From SAR92 clade bacterium H231 (GTDB lineage: Bacteria; Pseudomonadota; Gammaproteobacteria; Pseudomonadales; Porticoccaceae): a stretch of DNA of 64,000 nt. The stretch is taken from positions 540,308 to 604,307 of the forward strand of contig JAOALC010000004.1 in the NCBI GenBank assembly GCA_025153775.1, in the 5' to 3' direction. The notes under the pieces were generated by a model. It was not told where the DNA came from and made no database searches. It saw only the letters and a list, made by a program, of their open reading frames with translations. Within the stretch, counting starts at the first letter, position 1. Each line of letters begins with the position of its first letter. The position numbers were made by a program, and so were the translations under genes. Shown one piece after another: positions 55,335 through 64,000 of this stretch.

Positions 55335-56738
55335 ATGCTCCAACCTGTTGTAATCGCCGGTGGTTCAGGCACCCGGCTGTGGCCCCTGTCAAGGAAACTC
55401 TACCCCAAGCAGTTTTTGCCCCTGGTGGGTGATAAGACCATGCTGCAGATGACAGTTGAACGTTTGGCCGGCCTGCAATGCTTGCCTCCTATTATTGTTT
55501 GTAATGAGGAGCATCGATTTATTGCCGCGGAGCAGTTGCGCGCGCTGGATATTGATCATGGCGGAATTATTTTGGAGCCCTGCGCTCGCAATACGGCTCC
55601 GGCCATCTGTCTGGCTGCACTGCTGGCCAATGAAGATAACCCGGTAAACAATCTGCTGATTATGCCCGCCGATCACTTTATGGGTGCGCCAGAGAAATTT
55701 TGTCAGGCGGTCGTGCATTCCCAGACTGCTGCAGAGGCCGGAGCATTGATTACCTTTGGTATAAACCCCAGTGGGCCAGCCACAGGTTATGGCTATATTA
55801 AGAGGGATCAGGGCCATGCAAGCCCCTACCCGATTCAACAGTTTATTGAAAAGCCCTGCGCTGAGGCGGCAGAGCAGTATGTGGTTAGCGGCCAGTATCT
55901 GTGGAACAGTGGTATTTTTCTCTGCTCCAGTGGCGTCTATCTCAGTGAATTAGAACATTTCAGGCCGGATATTTTCTCTGCCTGCGTGTCGGCCTGGGAC
56001 AGTCGCACTACCGACGGTGATTTTATTCGCCCAGACTGTGCCAGCTTTGAGAATTGCCCGGATGAATCTGTCGATTACGCAGTAATGGAGCATACAGATA
56101 AGGCTATGGTCACTCCGGTAGACCCGGGCTGGAATGACCTGGGCAGCTGGCGCTCATTGCTGGAGCAGCTGCCCAAGACTGTAGCTGGCAATGTGGAGAC
56201 TGGCGATGTGCTGTGCAAAGATAGCAGCAATAACTATATCCACGCTCAACACAGGCTGGTGAGCCTTCTAGGTATAGATGACCTGGTGATTGTCGACACC
56301 AAAGATGCGCTGCTAGTGGCCCATAAAGACCGGGTTGAGGACGTGAAATATATTGTGAAGGAGCTGGATAATAATCAGCGCCCAGAGACCCAGCAGCATC
56401 GCGAAGTCTATAGACCCTGGGGTAAATATGATGCCATGGACAGCGATGAGCGCTTCCAGGTCAAACGTATCACCGTCAAGCCATTGGCCAAACTATCGCT
56501 GCAGATGCATCATCACCGCGCTGAACACTGGGTGGTGGTTAAGGGCACCGCCAAGGTGACCATTGATGGCGTAGACAGGCTAGTGAGTGAAAATGAGTCT
56601 GTGTATATCCCCATAGGCGCGGTTCACCGCCTAGAGAACCCCGGCAAGATTCCCATCGAGCTGATTGAGATTCAAACCGGCAGCTATCTTGGCGAGGATG
56701 ATATTGTGCGCATTGAAGACCGCTACGGCCGCGCCTAG
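55335..56738 (+). CDS. manC: Mannose-1-phosphate guanylyltransferase / mannose-6-phosphate isomerase
   Basis: Bifunctional enzyme of GDP-mannose synthesis. Start at ATG 55335 (MLQPVVIAGGSGTRLWPLSR) with AAGGA 7 nt upstream; a longer frame starts at 55287. The nucleotidyltransferase domain (about residues 1-290) has GGSGTRLWPLSRKLYPKQFL, and FIEKP. The C-terminal type II isomerase cupin (about residues 350-467) has YRPWGKYDAMDSDERFQVKR and LQMHHHRAEHWVVVKGTAKV. GDP-mannose feeds exopolysaccharide or O-antigen. Confidence 0.95.
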   Translation: MLQPVVIAGGSGTRLWPLSRKLYPKQFLPLVGDKTMLQMTVERLAGLQCLPPIIVCNEEHRFIAAEQLRALDIDHGGIILEPCARNTAPAICLAALLANEDNPVNNLLIMPADHFMGAPEKFCQAVVHSQTAAEAGALITFGINPSGPATGYGYIKRDQGHASPYPIQQFIEKPCAEAAEQYVVSGQYLWNSGIFLCSSGVYLSELEHFRPDIFSACVSAWDSRTTDGDFIRPDCASFENCPDESVDYAVMEHTDKAMVTPVDPGWNDLGSWRSLLEQLPKTVAGNVETGDVLCKDSSNNYIHAQHRLVSLLGIDDLVIVDTKDALLVAHKDRVEDVKYIVKELDNNQRPETQQHREVYRPWGKYDAMDSDERFQVKRITVKPLAKLSLQMHHHRAEHWVVVKGTAKVTIDGVDRLVSENESVYIPIGAVHRLENPGKIPIELIEIQTGSYLGEDDIVRIEDRYGRA

Positions 56739-56788
56739 GCGCCTAGCTGGTATGCAGAGCGCCAACTAAAGCCCCAGTCACTGGCGCT

Positions 56789-58135
56789 TTAGGCTTTGAC
56801 TGGTGCAACCTGATTGCTGCGACCCATACCAAAGTACTGAATACCCTGGTCCTGCAGGCGCGCTGGGTCATAAAGATTGCGACCATCAAAGATTACCGGC
56901 TGCTTTAGGCTGTCTTTAATCAGAGCAAAGTCTGGCGACCAGAACGGCTTCCACTCGGTGCATATTGCCAGTATGTCCGCCCCCTGCAATGCTGCCTCCT
57001 TGGTGCCGCAGAGCAGCAGATCGTTGCGCACCCCATAGATTTCTTGGGTCGCCTCCATACCATGGGGGTCAAAGGCCTGCACCTTCGCGCCCCGCTGCCA
57101 AAGGGCTTCCATTAAATCTCTGCTGGGAGCCTCGCGCATATCGTCTGTGCCAGGCTTAAAGGCCAAGCCCCAGAGCGCAATGGTTTTGCCCTCCAGCTGG
57201 CCGTCAAAATAGCTGTCGATCTTTTTAAACAATAGCGACTTTTGCTGATCATTGACCGCGCTCACCGCACTGAGTAGCTTTGGCTGGTAACCCGCGCTCA
57301 CGGCGGTGGCCTCCATGGCCCGCAAATCTTTGGGAAAACAAGAGCCACCAAAACCGCAACCAGGGTAGATAAAGCTATAGCCAATGCGGGGGTCTGAGCC
57401 AATACCCACCCTCACCTGCTCTATATCAGCGCCCACCAGATCGGCGATATTGGCAATTTCATTAATAAAGCTAATTTTGGTGGCCAATAAAGAGTTGGCA
57501 GCATATTTAGTTAGCTCAGCGGAGCGCAAATCCATAAAGATGAGCTTGTCGCGCTGGCGATTATAGGGGGCGTAGAGCTCCTGCATCATGGCCTCTACCG
57601 CGGTGCTGTCGGTACCGACCACAATGCGGTCCGGACGGGTAAAGTCGGCTATAGCTGCGCCCTCTTTGAGAAATTCTGGGTTGGAGGCCACACCAAATCC
57701 TAGCTCTAGCCCCCGCTGATCAAGAGCCTGCTGCAATCTGTCGCTGACTTTGTCCGCTGTGCCCACGGGGACAGTGGATTTGTTCACCACCACCTTAAAG
57801 TCATCCATATACTGGCCAATGGTATCTGCAACCTGCAGCACATATTGCAGGTCTGCAGAGCCGTCTTCTTCTGGGGGCGTGCCCACGGCAATAAAGATCA
57901 TCTCACCATGGGCCACTGCTGCCGCGGCATCTGTGGTGAAACTCAGGGAGCCATCAGCCAGGGACTGGGAAATATAGCTATCTAAACCTGGCTCATAAAT
58001 AGGGATCTGGCCGTTATTGAGAGCATCCACCTTGGCCTGATCAATATCCACGCAGACAACCTGATTGCCCACATTGGCAAAGCAGGCACCGGTAACCAGG
58101 CCTACATAGCCACTGCCGAAGATTGTAATTCGCAT
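56789..58135 (-). CDS. ugd: UDP-glucose 6-dehydrogenase
   Basis: Oxidises UDP-glucose to UDP-glucuronate. The 448-residue product has the NAD-binding N-terminus [20 protein letters not shown], catalytic blocks [14 protein letters not shown] and [14 protein letters not shown] (active-site Cys), and a C-terminal domain ([20 protein letters not shown]). Convergent with manC. Supplies uronic acid for surface polysaccharide. The putative sponge RNA lies upstream, on the same strand. Confidence 0.96.
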   Translation of the reverse strand: MRITIFGSGYVGLVTGACFANVGNQVVCVDIDQAKVDALNNGQIPIYEPGLDSYISQSLADGSLSFTTDAAAAVAHGEMIFIAVGTPPEEDGSADLQYVLQVADTIGQYMDDFKVVVNKSTVPVGTADKVSDRLQQALDQRGLELGFGVASNPEFLKEGAAIADFTRPDRIVVGTDSTAVEAMMQELYAPYNRQRDKLIFMDLRSAELTKYAANSLLATKISFINEIANIADLVGADIEQVRVGIGSDPRIGYSFIYPGCGFGGSCFPKDLRAMEATAVSAGYQPKLLSAVSAVNDQQKSLLFKKIDSYFDGQLEGKTIALWGLAFKPGTDDMREAPSRDLMEALWQRGAKVQAFDPHGMEATQEIYGVRNDLLLCGTKEAALQGADILAICTEWKPFWSPDFALIKDSLKQPVIFDGRNLYDPARLQDQGIQYFGMGRSNQVAPVKA

Positions 58136-58337
58136 TGTATTTCCTTATCGATAATCCAATAACAGTTAAGTATAACAGCACTTGCTTGGGGTTCTGCCCC
58201 ACCTGCGCTCTAGCTGAGACACCCAGTTAACTATAGCCTAGACTGACAGGGCGCGATCAAAAATAAGACGTATAAAAATAGAGTAGAGCCGGGGAGCGGA
58301 AGAGGAAAACAAAGAAATTGAGAAGAGGTTTCTGGGG

Positions 58338-58394
58338 GTTCTGTGCGAAAATATTAGTTCTGTGCACAAATATTAGTTCTGCTCACACATATTA
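58338..58394. repeat. Three tandem 19-bp repeats
   Basis: GTTCTGTGCGAAAATATTA (58338-58356), GTTCTGTGCACAAATATTA (58357-58375) and GTTCTGCTCACACATATTA (58376-58394). They directly follow, on the minus strand, the 3' part of the putative sponge RNA. The remaining 58136-58337 shows nothing I recognise. Confidence 0.85.
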
Positions 58395-58396
58395 AA

Positions 58397-58706
58397 GGAA
58401 GGCTCAGCTTATGCTCATTAATATCCTTATTAACGCATCATCCCTAATGCAGCCTTCCCAAACACGCCACTCCCAAGCGCACTGCTATAACCTGTGATTA
58501 CGTTTTCAAGAAGACTCAGCAACTGCTGATATTAATATCCCTATTAACCGATCATCCTTAATCTGTTCTTCTTTAATGCACCGGTCCCTAGTGCCACGTT
58601 AACCAACGGTTATTTTTCAGAAAGACCCAGTAACTTCTGGTAATTAATGTCCCTATTAACGCATCGTCCTTAATGCTGCCTTTCTACTCGTGTTTATCCC
58701 TAACAC
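58397..58706 (-). ncRNA. Candidate CsrB/RsmZ-like CsrA-sponge RNA
   Basis: The minus strand encodes nine short hairpins with GGA in the loop. At 58690-58706: GTGTT-AGGGATA-AACAC. 58661-58676: loop AAGGAC. 58644-58659: AGGGAC. 58578-58595: AGGGACC. 58550-58563: AGGA. 58532-58547: TTAATA-GGGA-TATTAA. 58465-58479: TGGGAGT. 58435-58450: GGGA. 58418-58433: TTAATA-AGGA-TATTAA. Three diverged units of about 111 bp start at 58399, 58511 and 58622. A GGAAGGCT/AGCCTTCC stem (58451-58458 with 58397-58404) closes the 3' part. No clear T-rich terminator is seen, so the 3' end is uncertain. Confidence 0.78.
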
Positions 58707-58712
58707 AGAGTA

Positions 58713-58740
58713 ATAATAGGCCAACATTACTCACTTTCAA
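58713..58740 (-). promoter_or_regulatory. Promoter of the candidate sponge RNA
   Basis: On the minus strand TTGAAA (58740-58735), 16-bp spacer, TATTAT (58718-58713). The expected start site near 58706 coincides with the first GGA hairpin. A perfect palindrome TACTTAAGTA at 58759-58768 lies upstream, where an activator could bind; it does not match the GacA box TGTAAG-N6-CTTACA. Confidence 0.65.
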
Positions 58741-58786
58741 ATAGCTCTGAACGGTTAGTACTTAAGTATTAGACAGAGGACGGCTG

Positions 58787-60823
58787 TTAGGAAGCTAGAC
58801 TTTTCTCACGCAACTTTACCAGCTGATCGCGGGTCTGAGCTGCCTCTTCAAATTCGAGGTTGCGGGCATGGAGATGCATCTTGTCTTCCAGCCGACTTAT
58901 CTCCTTGGCAAAGTCTTTAACCGACGTAAAGGCGTCCATGTTATAGGCTGCATCAGCCTCGGCCACTTTGCGATCCCGTTTATTCTTGCCGGTGGCTGCA
59001 TAGGCGCCTTCCATAATATCGGCAACGCCTTTGATAATACTCTTAGGGGTTATGCCATGTTGGCTATTGAAGGCAATTTGCATCTCCCGGCGGCGTTCTG
59101 TCTCATCCATTGCCCGTTGCATGGAACCTGTGACTTTGTCTGCATACAGGATGGCCTTGCCTTCAAGGTGTCGTGCCGCACGGCCAATAGTCTGGATTAA
59201 CGAGGTATCTGAGCGCAGAAAACCCTCTTTATCCGCATCAAAAATGGCAACCAGAGACACCTCTGGCATGTCCAGCCCCTCGCGAAGCAGGTTAATGCCC
59301 ACCAATACATCAAACTCCCCCAGACGCAGGTCGCGAATAATCTCTACCCGCTCCACTGTATCTATATCCGAATGCAAATAGCGCACACGCACGCTGTGCT
59401 CGTCAAGATACTCGGTTAAATCCTCGGCCATACGCTTGGTAAGCACCGTGATCAGAATACGCTCATTTTTCGCTGCTCTGACGCGAATTTCAGAAAGTAT
59501 ATCGTCCACCTGAGTCAGCGCGGGCCTAAGCTCAATCACTGGATCCAGCAACCCTGTGGGCCGCACCACCTGCTCCACTATCTGGCCCGCATTGGCCTCT
59601 TCATAGCGGCTGGGAGTGGCAGATACAAAAATCATTTGTGGGGCTATGCCTTCCCACTCATCAAAGCGCAGTGGTCGGTTATCTAGCGCCGATGGCAGCC
59701 TAAAGCCGTACTCCACCAATGTCTCTTTACGGGAGCGATCGCCCTTGTACATGGCGCCCAGCTGGGGCACTGAGACATGGGATTCGTCAATTATCATCAG
59801 GGCATTGTCAGGCAGATAATCAAATAATGTGGGTGGCGGCTCGCCGGGCAGACGGCCCGACAGATAGCGGGAGTAATTCTCGATACCATTGCAGTAGCCC
59901 AGCTCACGCATCATCTCAGTGTCGTAGCGCACCCGCTCACCCAGACGCTGAGCCTCGACCAGCTTATCGACCGAGCGCAGCTGCTCAAGGCGGATCACCA
60001 GTTCATCTTGAATCTTATCTGCCGCCTCCAGCACCTTCTCTCTGGGAGTAACATAATGGGACTTTGGATAAATGGTAAATCTGGGAACCTTGCGCAGCAC
60101 CTCGCCCGTTAAGGGGTCAAATAAGGTGAGGTTATCCACCTCCTCATCAAACAACTCGATGCGCAGCGCCTCGTAGTCCGAGTCGGCCGGGTACACATCA
60201 ATCACATCTCCCCGCACCCTGTAGGACGAGCGATCAAAATCCACGTCATTGCGCTTATATTGCAACTCGGCCAGACGCCGCAGAATATCGCGCTGATCAA
60301 TCTGCTCACCGCGGGACAGGTGCAATACCATCTTTAAGTAGGAGGATGGGTCGCCCAGACCATAGATGGCCGATACTGTGGCCACCACAATCACATCCTG
60401 ACGCTCCATCAACGACTTGGTGGCCGATAGCCGCATCTGCTCAATATGGGAGTTTACCGAGGCATCTTTCTCGATAAAGGTATCAGATGAGGGCACATAG
60501 GCCTCGGGCTGATAATAGTCGTAGTAGGAGACAAAGTACTCGACCGCATTGTTAGGGAAAAACCCCTTAAATTCGCCATAGAGCTGGGCCGCCAGAGTTT
60601 TATTGTGGGCCAGCACAATGGTCGGCCGCTGCACCTCTTCAATGACCTTGGCCACGGTAAAGGTCTTACCTGAGCCGGTTACCCCGAGTAATGTCTGCCC
60701 CGCCAACCCATTGCTCAGGCCCTCCACTAGGCCCTTAATCGCCTCGGGCTGATCACCGGCAGGCGAATAGTCGCTAACTACCTTAAAAGGCCTAATAGGA
60801 CGTATTTTGGTCTCACTCAGCAA
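58787..60823 (-). CDS. uvrB: Excinuclease ABC subunit B
   Basis: Damage-recognition helicase of nucleotide-excision repair. The 678-residue product has Walker [10 protein letters not shown], the beta-hairpin [12 protein letters not shown], motif IDESHV, helicase motifs V-VI ([29 protein letters not shown]) and a C-terminal UVR domain ([20 protein letters not shown]). Its start overlaps the end of the mlaC-like gene by 7 bp. The frame is intact. Confidence 0.97.
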   Translation of the reverse strand: MLSETKIRPIRPFKVVSDYSPAGDQPEAIKGLVEGLSNGLAGQTLLGVTGSGKTFTVAKVIEEVQRPTIVLAHNKTLAAQLYGEFKGFFPNNAVEYFVSYYDYYQPEAYVPSSDTFIEKDASVNSHIEQMRLSATKSLMERQDVIVVATVSAIYGLGDPSSYLKMVLHLSRGEQIDQRDILRRLAELQYKRNDVDFDRSSYRVRGDVIDVYPADSDYEALRIELFDEEVDNLTLFDPLTGEVLRKVPRFTIYPKSHYVTPREKVLEAADKIQDELVIRLEQLRSVDKLVEAQRLGERVRYDTEMMRELGYCNGIENYSRYLSGRLPGEPPPTLFDYLPDNALMIIDESHVSVPQLGAMYKGDRSRKETLVEYGFRLPSALDNRPLRFDEWEGIAPQMIFVSATPSRYEEANAGQIVEQVVRPTGLLDPVIELRPALTQVDDILSEIRVRAAKNERILITVLTKRMAEDLTEYLDEHSVRVRYLHSDIDTVERVEIIRDLRLGEFDVLVGINLLREGLDMPEVSLVAIFDADKEGFLRSDTSLIQTIGRAARHLEGKAILYADKVTGSMQRAMDETERRREMQIAFNSQHGITPKSIIKGVADIMEGAYAATGKNKRDRKVAEADAAYNMDAFTSVKDFAKEISRLEDKMHLHARNLEFEEAAQTRDQLVKLREKSLAS

Positions 60824-61509
60824 GGTGCAATGCCTTTTAGTTGCGGGGATGCCTGCCTGCAGACATCATTAAAAAACTCGGCGTTCTTTTGGTTTAGTGT
60901 CTCTATAAGCGCAGTCACACCGTCCTTCTCGATAATATCCCGGTATTCATGCTTCTTGATGGAGACATAGGTAATACCCTTAAACCGCACATCCACCGCC
61001 TTCCAGTTCGCGTTATCTGTACGTTTGATCAACAGATCCAGATTGAGATCTAGAAGGATCGGGGACTGCATGCGCACCTGCACCCAACCCAGAGTGCCCT
61101 GCTGGTTCACCACCACATCCACCACATCAAAAATTTGCGCGGTGTAGTGCTCTAGCCCCTCAAAGGCATAGCGCATTAGGGTGCGGTCCACTGCCGCCAC
61201 AAGGCTACTCTGCTCGACCGGCGCCAGGGCCAAAAACCGCGGTTTGCCAATTAAAGCACTGGTGGTTGAAGCCACATCCCAGCTCGACTTCACCCTGGTA
61301 TTAATGAAATCTGCATAGGCGCTGGGGTTTTGCAGATACATGGCCTGATTCTCAGATAGCTCCTGAGTCACCGCCTGAAATAGCGGCGTAAACTGGCTGG
61401 CAATTGTCTCTTCAATCTCCGAGGGCAGATTAGCAGCCAACGGCGCTGACAGGCCGAGTGCAAAGCTGAAATAAATGACTTTGGAGAGTATCTTGGCAAT
61501 CATATGCAT
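60817..61509 (-). CDS. MlaC/Ttg2D-family phospholipid-binding protein
   Basis: A periplasmic protein with signal [20 protein letters not shown] and the Tol_Tol_Ttg2 (PF05494) fold: [26 protein letters not shown]-like helix [20 protein letters not shown], and [20 protein letters not shown]. MlaC carries phospholipids between the outer membrane and the MlaFEDB transporter. No other mla gene is nearby, so this may be a paralog. Start 61509 or 61503; a longer frame reaches 61569. About 230 residues. Confidence 0.75.
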   Translation of the reverse strand: MHMIAKILSKVIYFSFALGLSAPLAANLPSEIEETIASQFTPLFQAVTQELSENQAMYLQNPSAYADFINTRVKSSWDVASTTSALIGKPRFLALAPVEQSSLVAAVDRTLMRYAFEGLEHYTAQIFDVVDVVVNQQGTLGWVQVRMQSPILLDLNLDLLIKRTDNANWKAVDVRFKGITYVSIKKHEYRDIIEKDGVTALIETLNQKNAEFFNDVCRQASPQLKGIAPC

Positions 61510-61768
61510 ATAGGTGAGGGCCCTGACAGTAGCAAAAATTAAGGTTAACAGAGGCCTACTGACCAGCATTCAGCCCTCAATCCAAACGTTAACTCAGTTA
61601 GAAATGGGCCGATAACTGCGGCTCACTGGCTTATCCAAACCATGAACTGGATCAATAAATTTTAATAACCGCAGTTTAGACTGTTTAGCTTTGTCTGCAA
61701 GCGTCAAACACTGATTATTAATCAACACGCCAAGCTCTGTGTATGAGCCCAGATAAGGTGAGAAATTG

Positions 61769-61797
61769 TTGACTCCTATGTGCGACCTGCCTAAAAT
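61769..61797 (+). promoter_or_regulatory. tRNA-Asn promoter
   Basis: TTGACT (61769-61774), 17-bp spacer, TAAAAT (61792-61797), then a GC-rich discriminator GCCCGCC before the tRNA at 61823. Confidence 0.75.
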
Positions 61798-61822
61798 GCC
61801 CGCCACAAAGACGCTACACGAT

Positions 61823-61898
61823 TCCGCCTTAGCTCAGTTGGTAGAGCAAATGACTGTTAATCATTGGGTCGCTGGTTCGAGCCCAGCAGGCGGAGCCA
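61823..61898 (+). tRNA. tRNA-Asn (GTT anticodon)
   Basis: The 76-nt cloverleaf includes CCA. Acceptor TCCGCCT/AGGCGGA, D-arm GCTCAGTTGGTAGAGC, anticodon stem AATGA/TCATT with loop CTGTTAA (anticodon GTT), T-arm GCTGG-TTCGAGC-CCAGC, discriminator G. It is followed 36 nt later by the wecA-like gene. Confidence 0.96.
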
Positions 61899-61934
61899 AG
61901 TCTTTTACAATGTTCGTACAGGGAGTACCGAACC

Positions 61935-63008
61935 ATGATGCACTATTTGCCATCACTTGCCGGAGTTGCAGTTCTCAGCGTTCTAATCACCAGAATGCTG
62001 ATACCTATGTCCCACCTGATGGGGCTCCTGGACAGGCCCTCAGACCGCAAAGCCCATATGGGCACTGTTCCGCTAATTGGCGGCATATCTATTTATTTAT
62101 CCGTAGTTATCAGCTCTGTTGCCTTTCTAGATTTACCTGAGACCTTTATTGGCATTGCTCTTATCTGCGGGCTGGTCACCTTTATAGGCGCTCTGGATGA
62201 CCGCTACCCTATGCATGCAGTCTACCGATTAGTAGTTCAGCTGATTGCCGGGCTGGCCATCGCCAGCATAGGGGTGAAAGTCACCAATCTAGGTAACCTA
62301 TTTGCTCTAGGTAATCTCCACCTTGGCCTGCTCGCTATACCTTTTACCGCTATTGCCATTACCGGCCTCTGCAATGCCTACAATATGGTGGACGGCATTG
62401 ATGGGCTGGCTGGCGGCCTGACACTAGTGTCCGTGGGCAGCCTGCTATTTCTGACCCTAGGTAAGGCACCAGATAATGAAACCGCCCTGCTGGCCTTTTT
62501 GTGCACCTCTATCCTGACATTTATGGTGTTTAATTTAACGCTGAGGTCAAAAATAAAGGTTTTTATGGGCGATGCAGGCAGCACATTCCTTGGCTGCGCT
62601 GTTGCCATAGCAATGATCTATTTCTCCCAGAGCGGGCGCAATATTATCAACCCGGCCACCGCTTTGTGGCTGGTCGCGATTCCTATGATGGATATGGTGA
62701 GCACCATGTTGCGCAGAATGGGAAAGGGGAAATCCCCTTTTCGGGCGGATCGGACTCATCTGCATCATGTGTTGATGCGCGGAGGGCTTAGCCAGCGACA
62801 AGCGTTGGTCTGTATTCTGCTGGTGGCATTGGGCTGTGCTTTGGTGGGGGTGTTTTTGGAGCGGGTCTGGCCTCAACATGAGGCAGTTTCGTTTGGGCTG
62901 TGGTTGATGGGGTTTGCGGTATATTTTAAGTTTGTGGTGAAGCATGGGTTTAGGCTGGCGAAGATGATTCGGCGGAGGGGTGGTGCGGTGATGCAGGTTG
63001 CTGATTGA
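61935..63008 (+). CDS. wecA: Undecaprenyl-phosphate GlcNAc-1-phosphate transferase-like (WecA/MraY family)
   Basis: A 357-residue inner-membrane enzyme with about ten spans. It transfers a sugar-1-phosphate from UDP-sugar to undecaprenyl phosphate, starting O-antigen, enterobacterial common antigen or capsule units. Motifs: LLDRPSDRKAHMGTVPLIGG, GALDDRYPMHAVYR (Asp-Asp), NAYNMVDGIDGLAGG, KVFMGDAGSTFLG and the HLHHVLMRGG loop. The sugar may be GlcNAc but cannot be proven from sequence. Confidence 0.9.
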   Translation: MMHYLPSLAGVAVLSVLITRMLIPMSHLMGLLDRPSDRKAHMGTVPLIGGISIYLSVVISSVAFLDLPETFIGIALICGLVTFIGALDDRYPMHAVYRLVVQLIAGLAIASIGVKVTNLGNLFALGNLHLGLLAIPFTAIAITGLCNAYNMVDGIDGLAGGLTLVSVGSLLFLTLGKAPDNETALLAFLCTSILTFMVFNLTLRSKIKVFMGDAGSTFLGCAVAIAMIYFSQSGRNIINPATALWLVAIPMMDMVSTMLRRMGKGKSPFRADRTHLHHVLMRGGLSQRQALVCILLVALGCALVGVFLERVWPQHEAVSFGLWLMGFAVYFKFVVKHGFRLAKMIRRRGGAVMQVAD

Positions 63009-63090
63009 GGGTGATTTGTAAGGTTTTACCTCGCGGGTTTGGTTTGCTCCCGATAAGCCTAATTATCGTGCTCCAAGAGACATAAGGTCT

Positions 63091-63468
63091 TTACACAATT
63101 ACGCGCCGAAGCCATTTAGCAAGATCAACCTCGTCAAGCTTGGATTGCGACAGTAACACTATTTTTTGCCCCACCTCCTCTACATCCCAAACCGCATGCA
63201 TTCCATTTAGGTCGAGAATAAGGTCCATCACCTGAAATGCCGTTCGTTTGTTTCCATCATTAAAGCAATGAGCCTGAGAAATAGCCACAGCGTAGGACGC
63301 CGCCAACGAATAAACATCCTCTATAAGGCCATACTTGAGCCGGTTATCTACCCTCGACAACGCACCTTCGAGTGACTTATCGCCAGCCATTCCGTGAAGC
63401 TCGCTGGGCTCTAACACCTCGTCATGAATTGTAATAATGTGATCAACCGATAGAAGCAAAAAGCTCAT
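63091..63468 (-). CDS. doc: Doc-family toxin (Fic-fold kinase)
   Basis: A 125-residue protein with the Fic/Doc motif HCFNDGNKRTAF and IITIHDEVLEPSELHGMAGD, GALSRVDNRLKYG. Doc phosphorylates EF-Tu and halts translation. Its start overlaps the antitoxin stop by 4 bp, the usual Phd-Doc layout. The motif matches HxFxDGNKR of phage P1 Doc, so it should be active. Confidence 0.93.
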   Translation of the reverse strand: MSFLLLSVDHIITIHDEVLEPSELHGMAGDKSLEGALSRVDNRLKYGLIEDVYSLAASYAVAISQAHCFNDGNKRTAFQVMDLILDLNGMHAVWDVEEVGQKIVLLSQSKLDEVDLAKWLRRVIV

Positions 63469-63713
63469 TTGTCTTTCAAATAATCCAGTACCGGCTGGGT
63501 GATTGCCTTACGGGATTTAAGGCTGTGTCTTATTTCTTCAATCGATGCCGTGCGATGCTGCTCTTCAGAGATCGCCTCAGCGGGCACAAAATAACCGACG
63601 AGGGCTGAGTTTTTTAAGACTGCCACAGGCTCCCCGCCTGATTTTTCTAAAACCTTATGGGGCTCGCGCATCTCAGTCATGGATGCAATATTACGGGTCA
63701 ATAGAGTCGCCAT
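63465..63713 (-). CDS. phd: Phd-family antitoxin
   Basis: An 82-residue antitoxin. The N-terminal DNA-binding half has LLTRNIASMTEMREPHKVLE and GGEPVAVLKNSALVGYFVPA; the C-terminal tail (IEEIRHSLKSRKAITQPVLD) should neutralise Doc. First gene of the pair; it likely autorepresses the AT-rich promoter to its right. Confidence 0.88.
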   Translation of the reverse strand: MATLLTRNIASMTEMREPHKVLEKSGGEPVAVLKNSALVGYFVPAEAISEEQHRTASIEEIRHSLKSRKAITQPVLDYLKDK

Positions 63714-63865
63714 ATCAAACCTCTGCTATAAATTAATAGGTCTTTAAATATACATTACAATATATGTTTTATCCACTATAAACGGTCATCCTATTGTAAT
63801 CCCCCCACAAATCCGAAACGGTTATTTGTAGAAAATTCTTCTAAAATCAAGCAAAGGAGTTTTCT

Positions 63866-63943
63866 ATGCGTAAATCCAGATATAGCGATAGTCAGATAAT
63901 GACGATCCTGAAATTAAACGAGATGACCTTTCCCCCAGTTTAG
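63866..63943 (+). pseudogene. IS3-family transposase OrfA remnant
   Basis: Preceded by AAGGAG, the frame MRKSRYSDSQIMTILKLNE matches the N-terminus of IS3/IS407-type OrfA. It then runs into MTFPPV and a stop at 63941-63943. So about 19 codons remain before the sequence changes at about 63923. The last 57 bp of the window hold nothing I can identify. Confidence 0.6.
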
Positions 63944-64000
63944 TACCACTCAACCGATGAGATATCATTCATAATTTACGCCGCCTTTTTCACAAAATCT

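Noticed and set aside
58741..58786. GacA box upstream of the sponge RNA
   Set aside because: Only a TACTTAAGTA palindrome is present; it does not fit TGTAAG-N6-CTTACA, so control by GacA is not claimed.
61594..61806. 70-codon minus-strand ORF before tRNA-Asn
   Set aside because: It runs across the tRNA promoter and lacks any recognisable feature.

Overview
The window looks like a chromosomal segment of a gammaproteobacterium, probably a marine Cellvibrionales/SAR92-type lineage (inference). The supporting signs are the prfB-lysS pair with a +1 frameshift in prfB, a BioH-BioC fusion inside a bioB-F-HC-D operon with a BirA-like operator, a DUF3094 gene, PilS/PilR with a minor-pilin cluster, ybbA/ybbP divergent from tesA, and a FecI/FecR-controlled TonB receptor with an STN domain. 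No prophage, CRISPR array or complete insertion sequence is visible.

Layout. 0-5.6 kb: lysS, a palindromic intergenic element, prfB, then a membrane-anchored SMP-30/strictosidine-synthase-like protein translationally coupled to selO. 5.6-6.9 kb: a strong minus-strand terminator with a C-rich loop and a tandem Lar-like zinc protein. 6.9-17.2 kb: a minus-strand locus of fecI, fecR, STN-TonB receptor, GPH-type MFS transporter, amidohydrolase and S9 peptidase-like protein; both enzymes lack a canonical active-site residue. 17.4-19.8 kb: a small accessory island with a BrnT/BrnA-like toxin-antitoxin pair and the DUF5131 (Gp37/Gp68)-TcmP pair. 19.9-27.8 kb: a permease, a PAS histidine kinase with a degenerate ATPase domain, the ybbP/ybbA/tesA group, msrB and an EamA transporter. 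27.9-34.4 kb: recJ, DUF3094 and the biotin operon. 34.5-35.4 kb: a DUF4258/HTH toxin-antitoxin pair. 35.4-48.2 kb: a molybdopterin oxidoreductase, proB, obg, rpmA, rplU, pgeF, rluD, bamD, nadE, pilS and pilR. 48.3-52.4 kb: a minus-strand type IV pilus minor-pilin cluster (fimT, pilE, pilV, pilW, pilX and a short PilY1-like protein). 52.5-63 kb: a CNNM-type protein, a sulfotransferase, a tRNA-Val repeat array, manC, ugd, a probable CsrA/RsmA-sponge RNA, uvrB, mlaC, tRNA-Asn and wecA. 63-64 kb: a Phd/Doc pair and an IS3-type transposase remnant.

Most striking non-coding features. (1) In the gene-free ugd-uvrB interval the minus strand encodes at least nine short hairpins, each presenting GGA in its loop, arranged in three diverged units of about 111 bp behind a good sigma-70 promoter. 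This is the architecture of CsrB/RsmZ-type RNAs that titrate CsrA/RsmA. (2) tRNA-Val(GAC) is preceded, in transcription order, by three tandem 175-bp units that each carry the first 60 nt of the tRNA plus four hairpins. This recalls, in mirror image, the rtT repeats of E. coli tyrT. (3) The FecIR-TonB receptor carries a second signal peptide behind an internal ribosome binding site, so one gene may give both a signalling and a non-signalling receptor.

How the genes work together: manC, ugd, wecA and the sulfotransferase suggest surface polysaccharide synthesis. A CsrA-type regulator, if controlled by the RNA next to ugd, could link that to motility and pili (inference).
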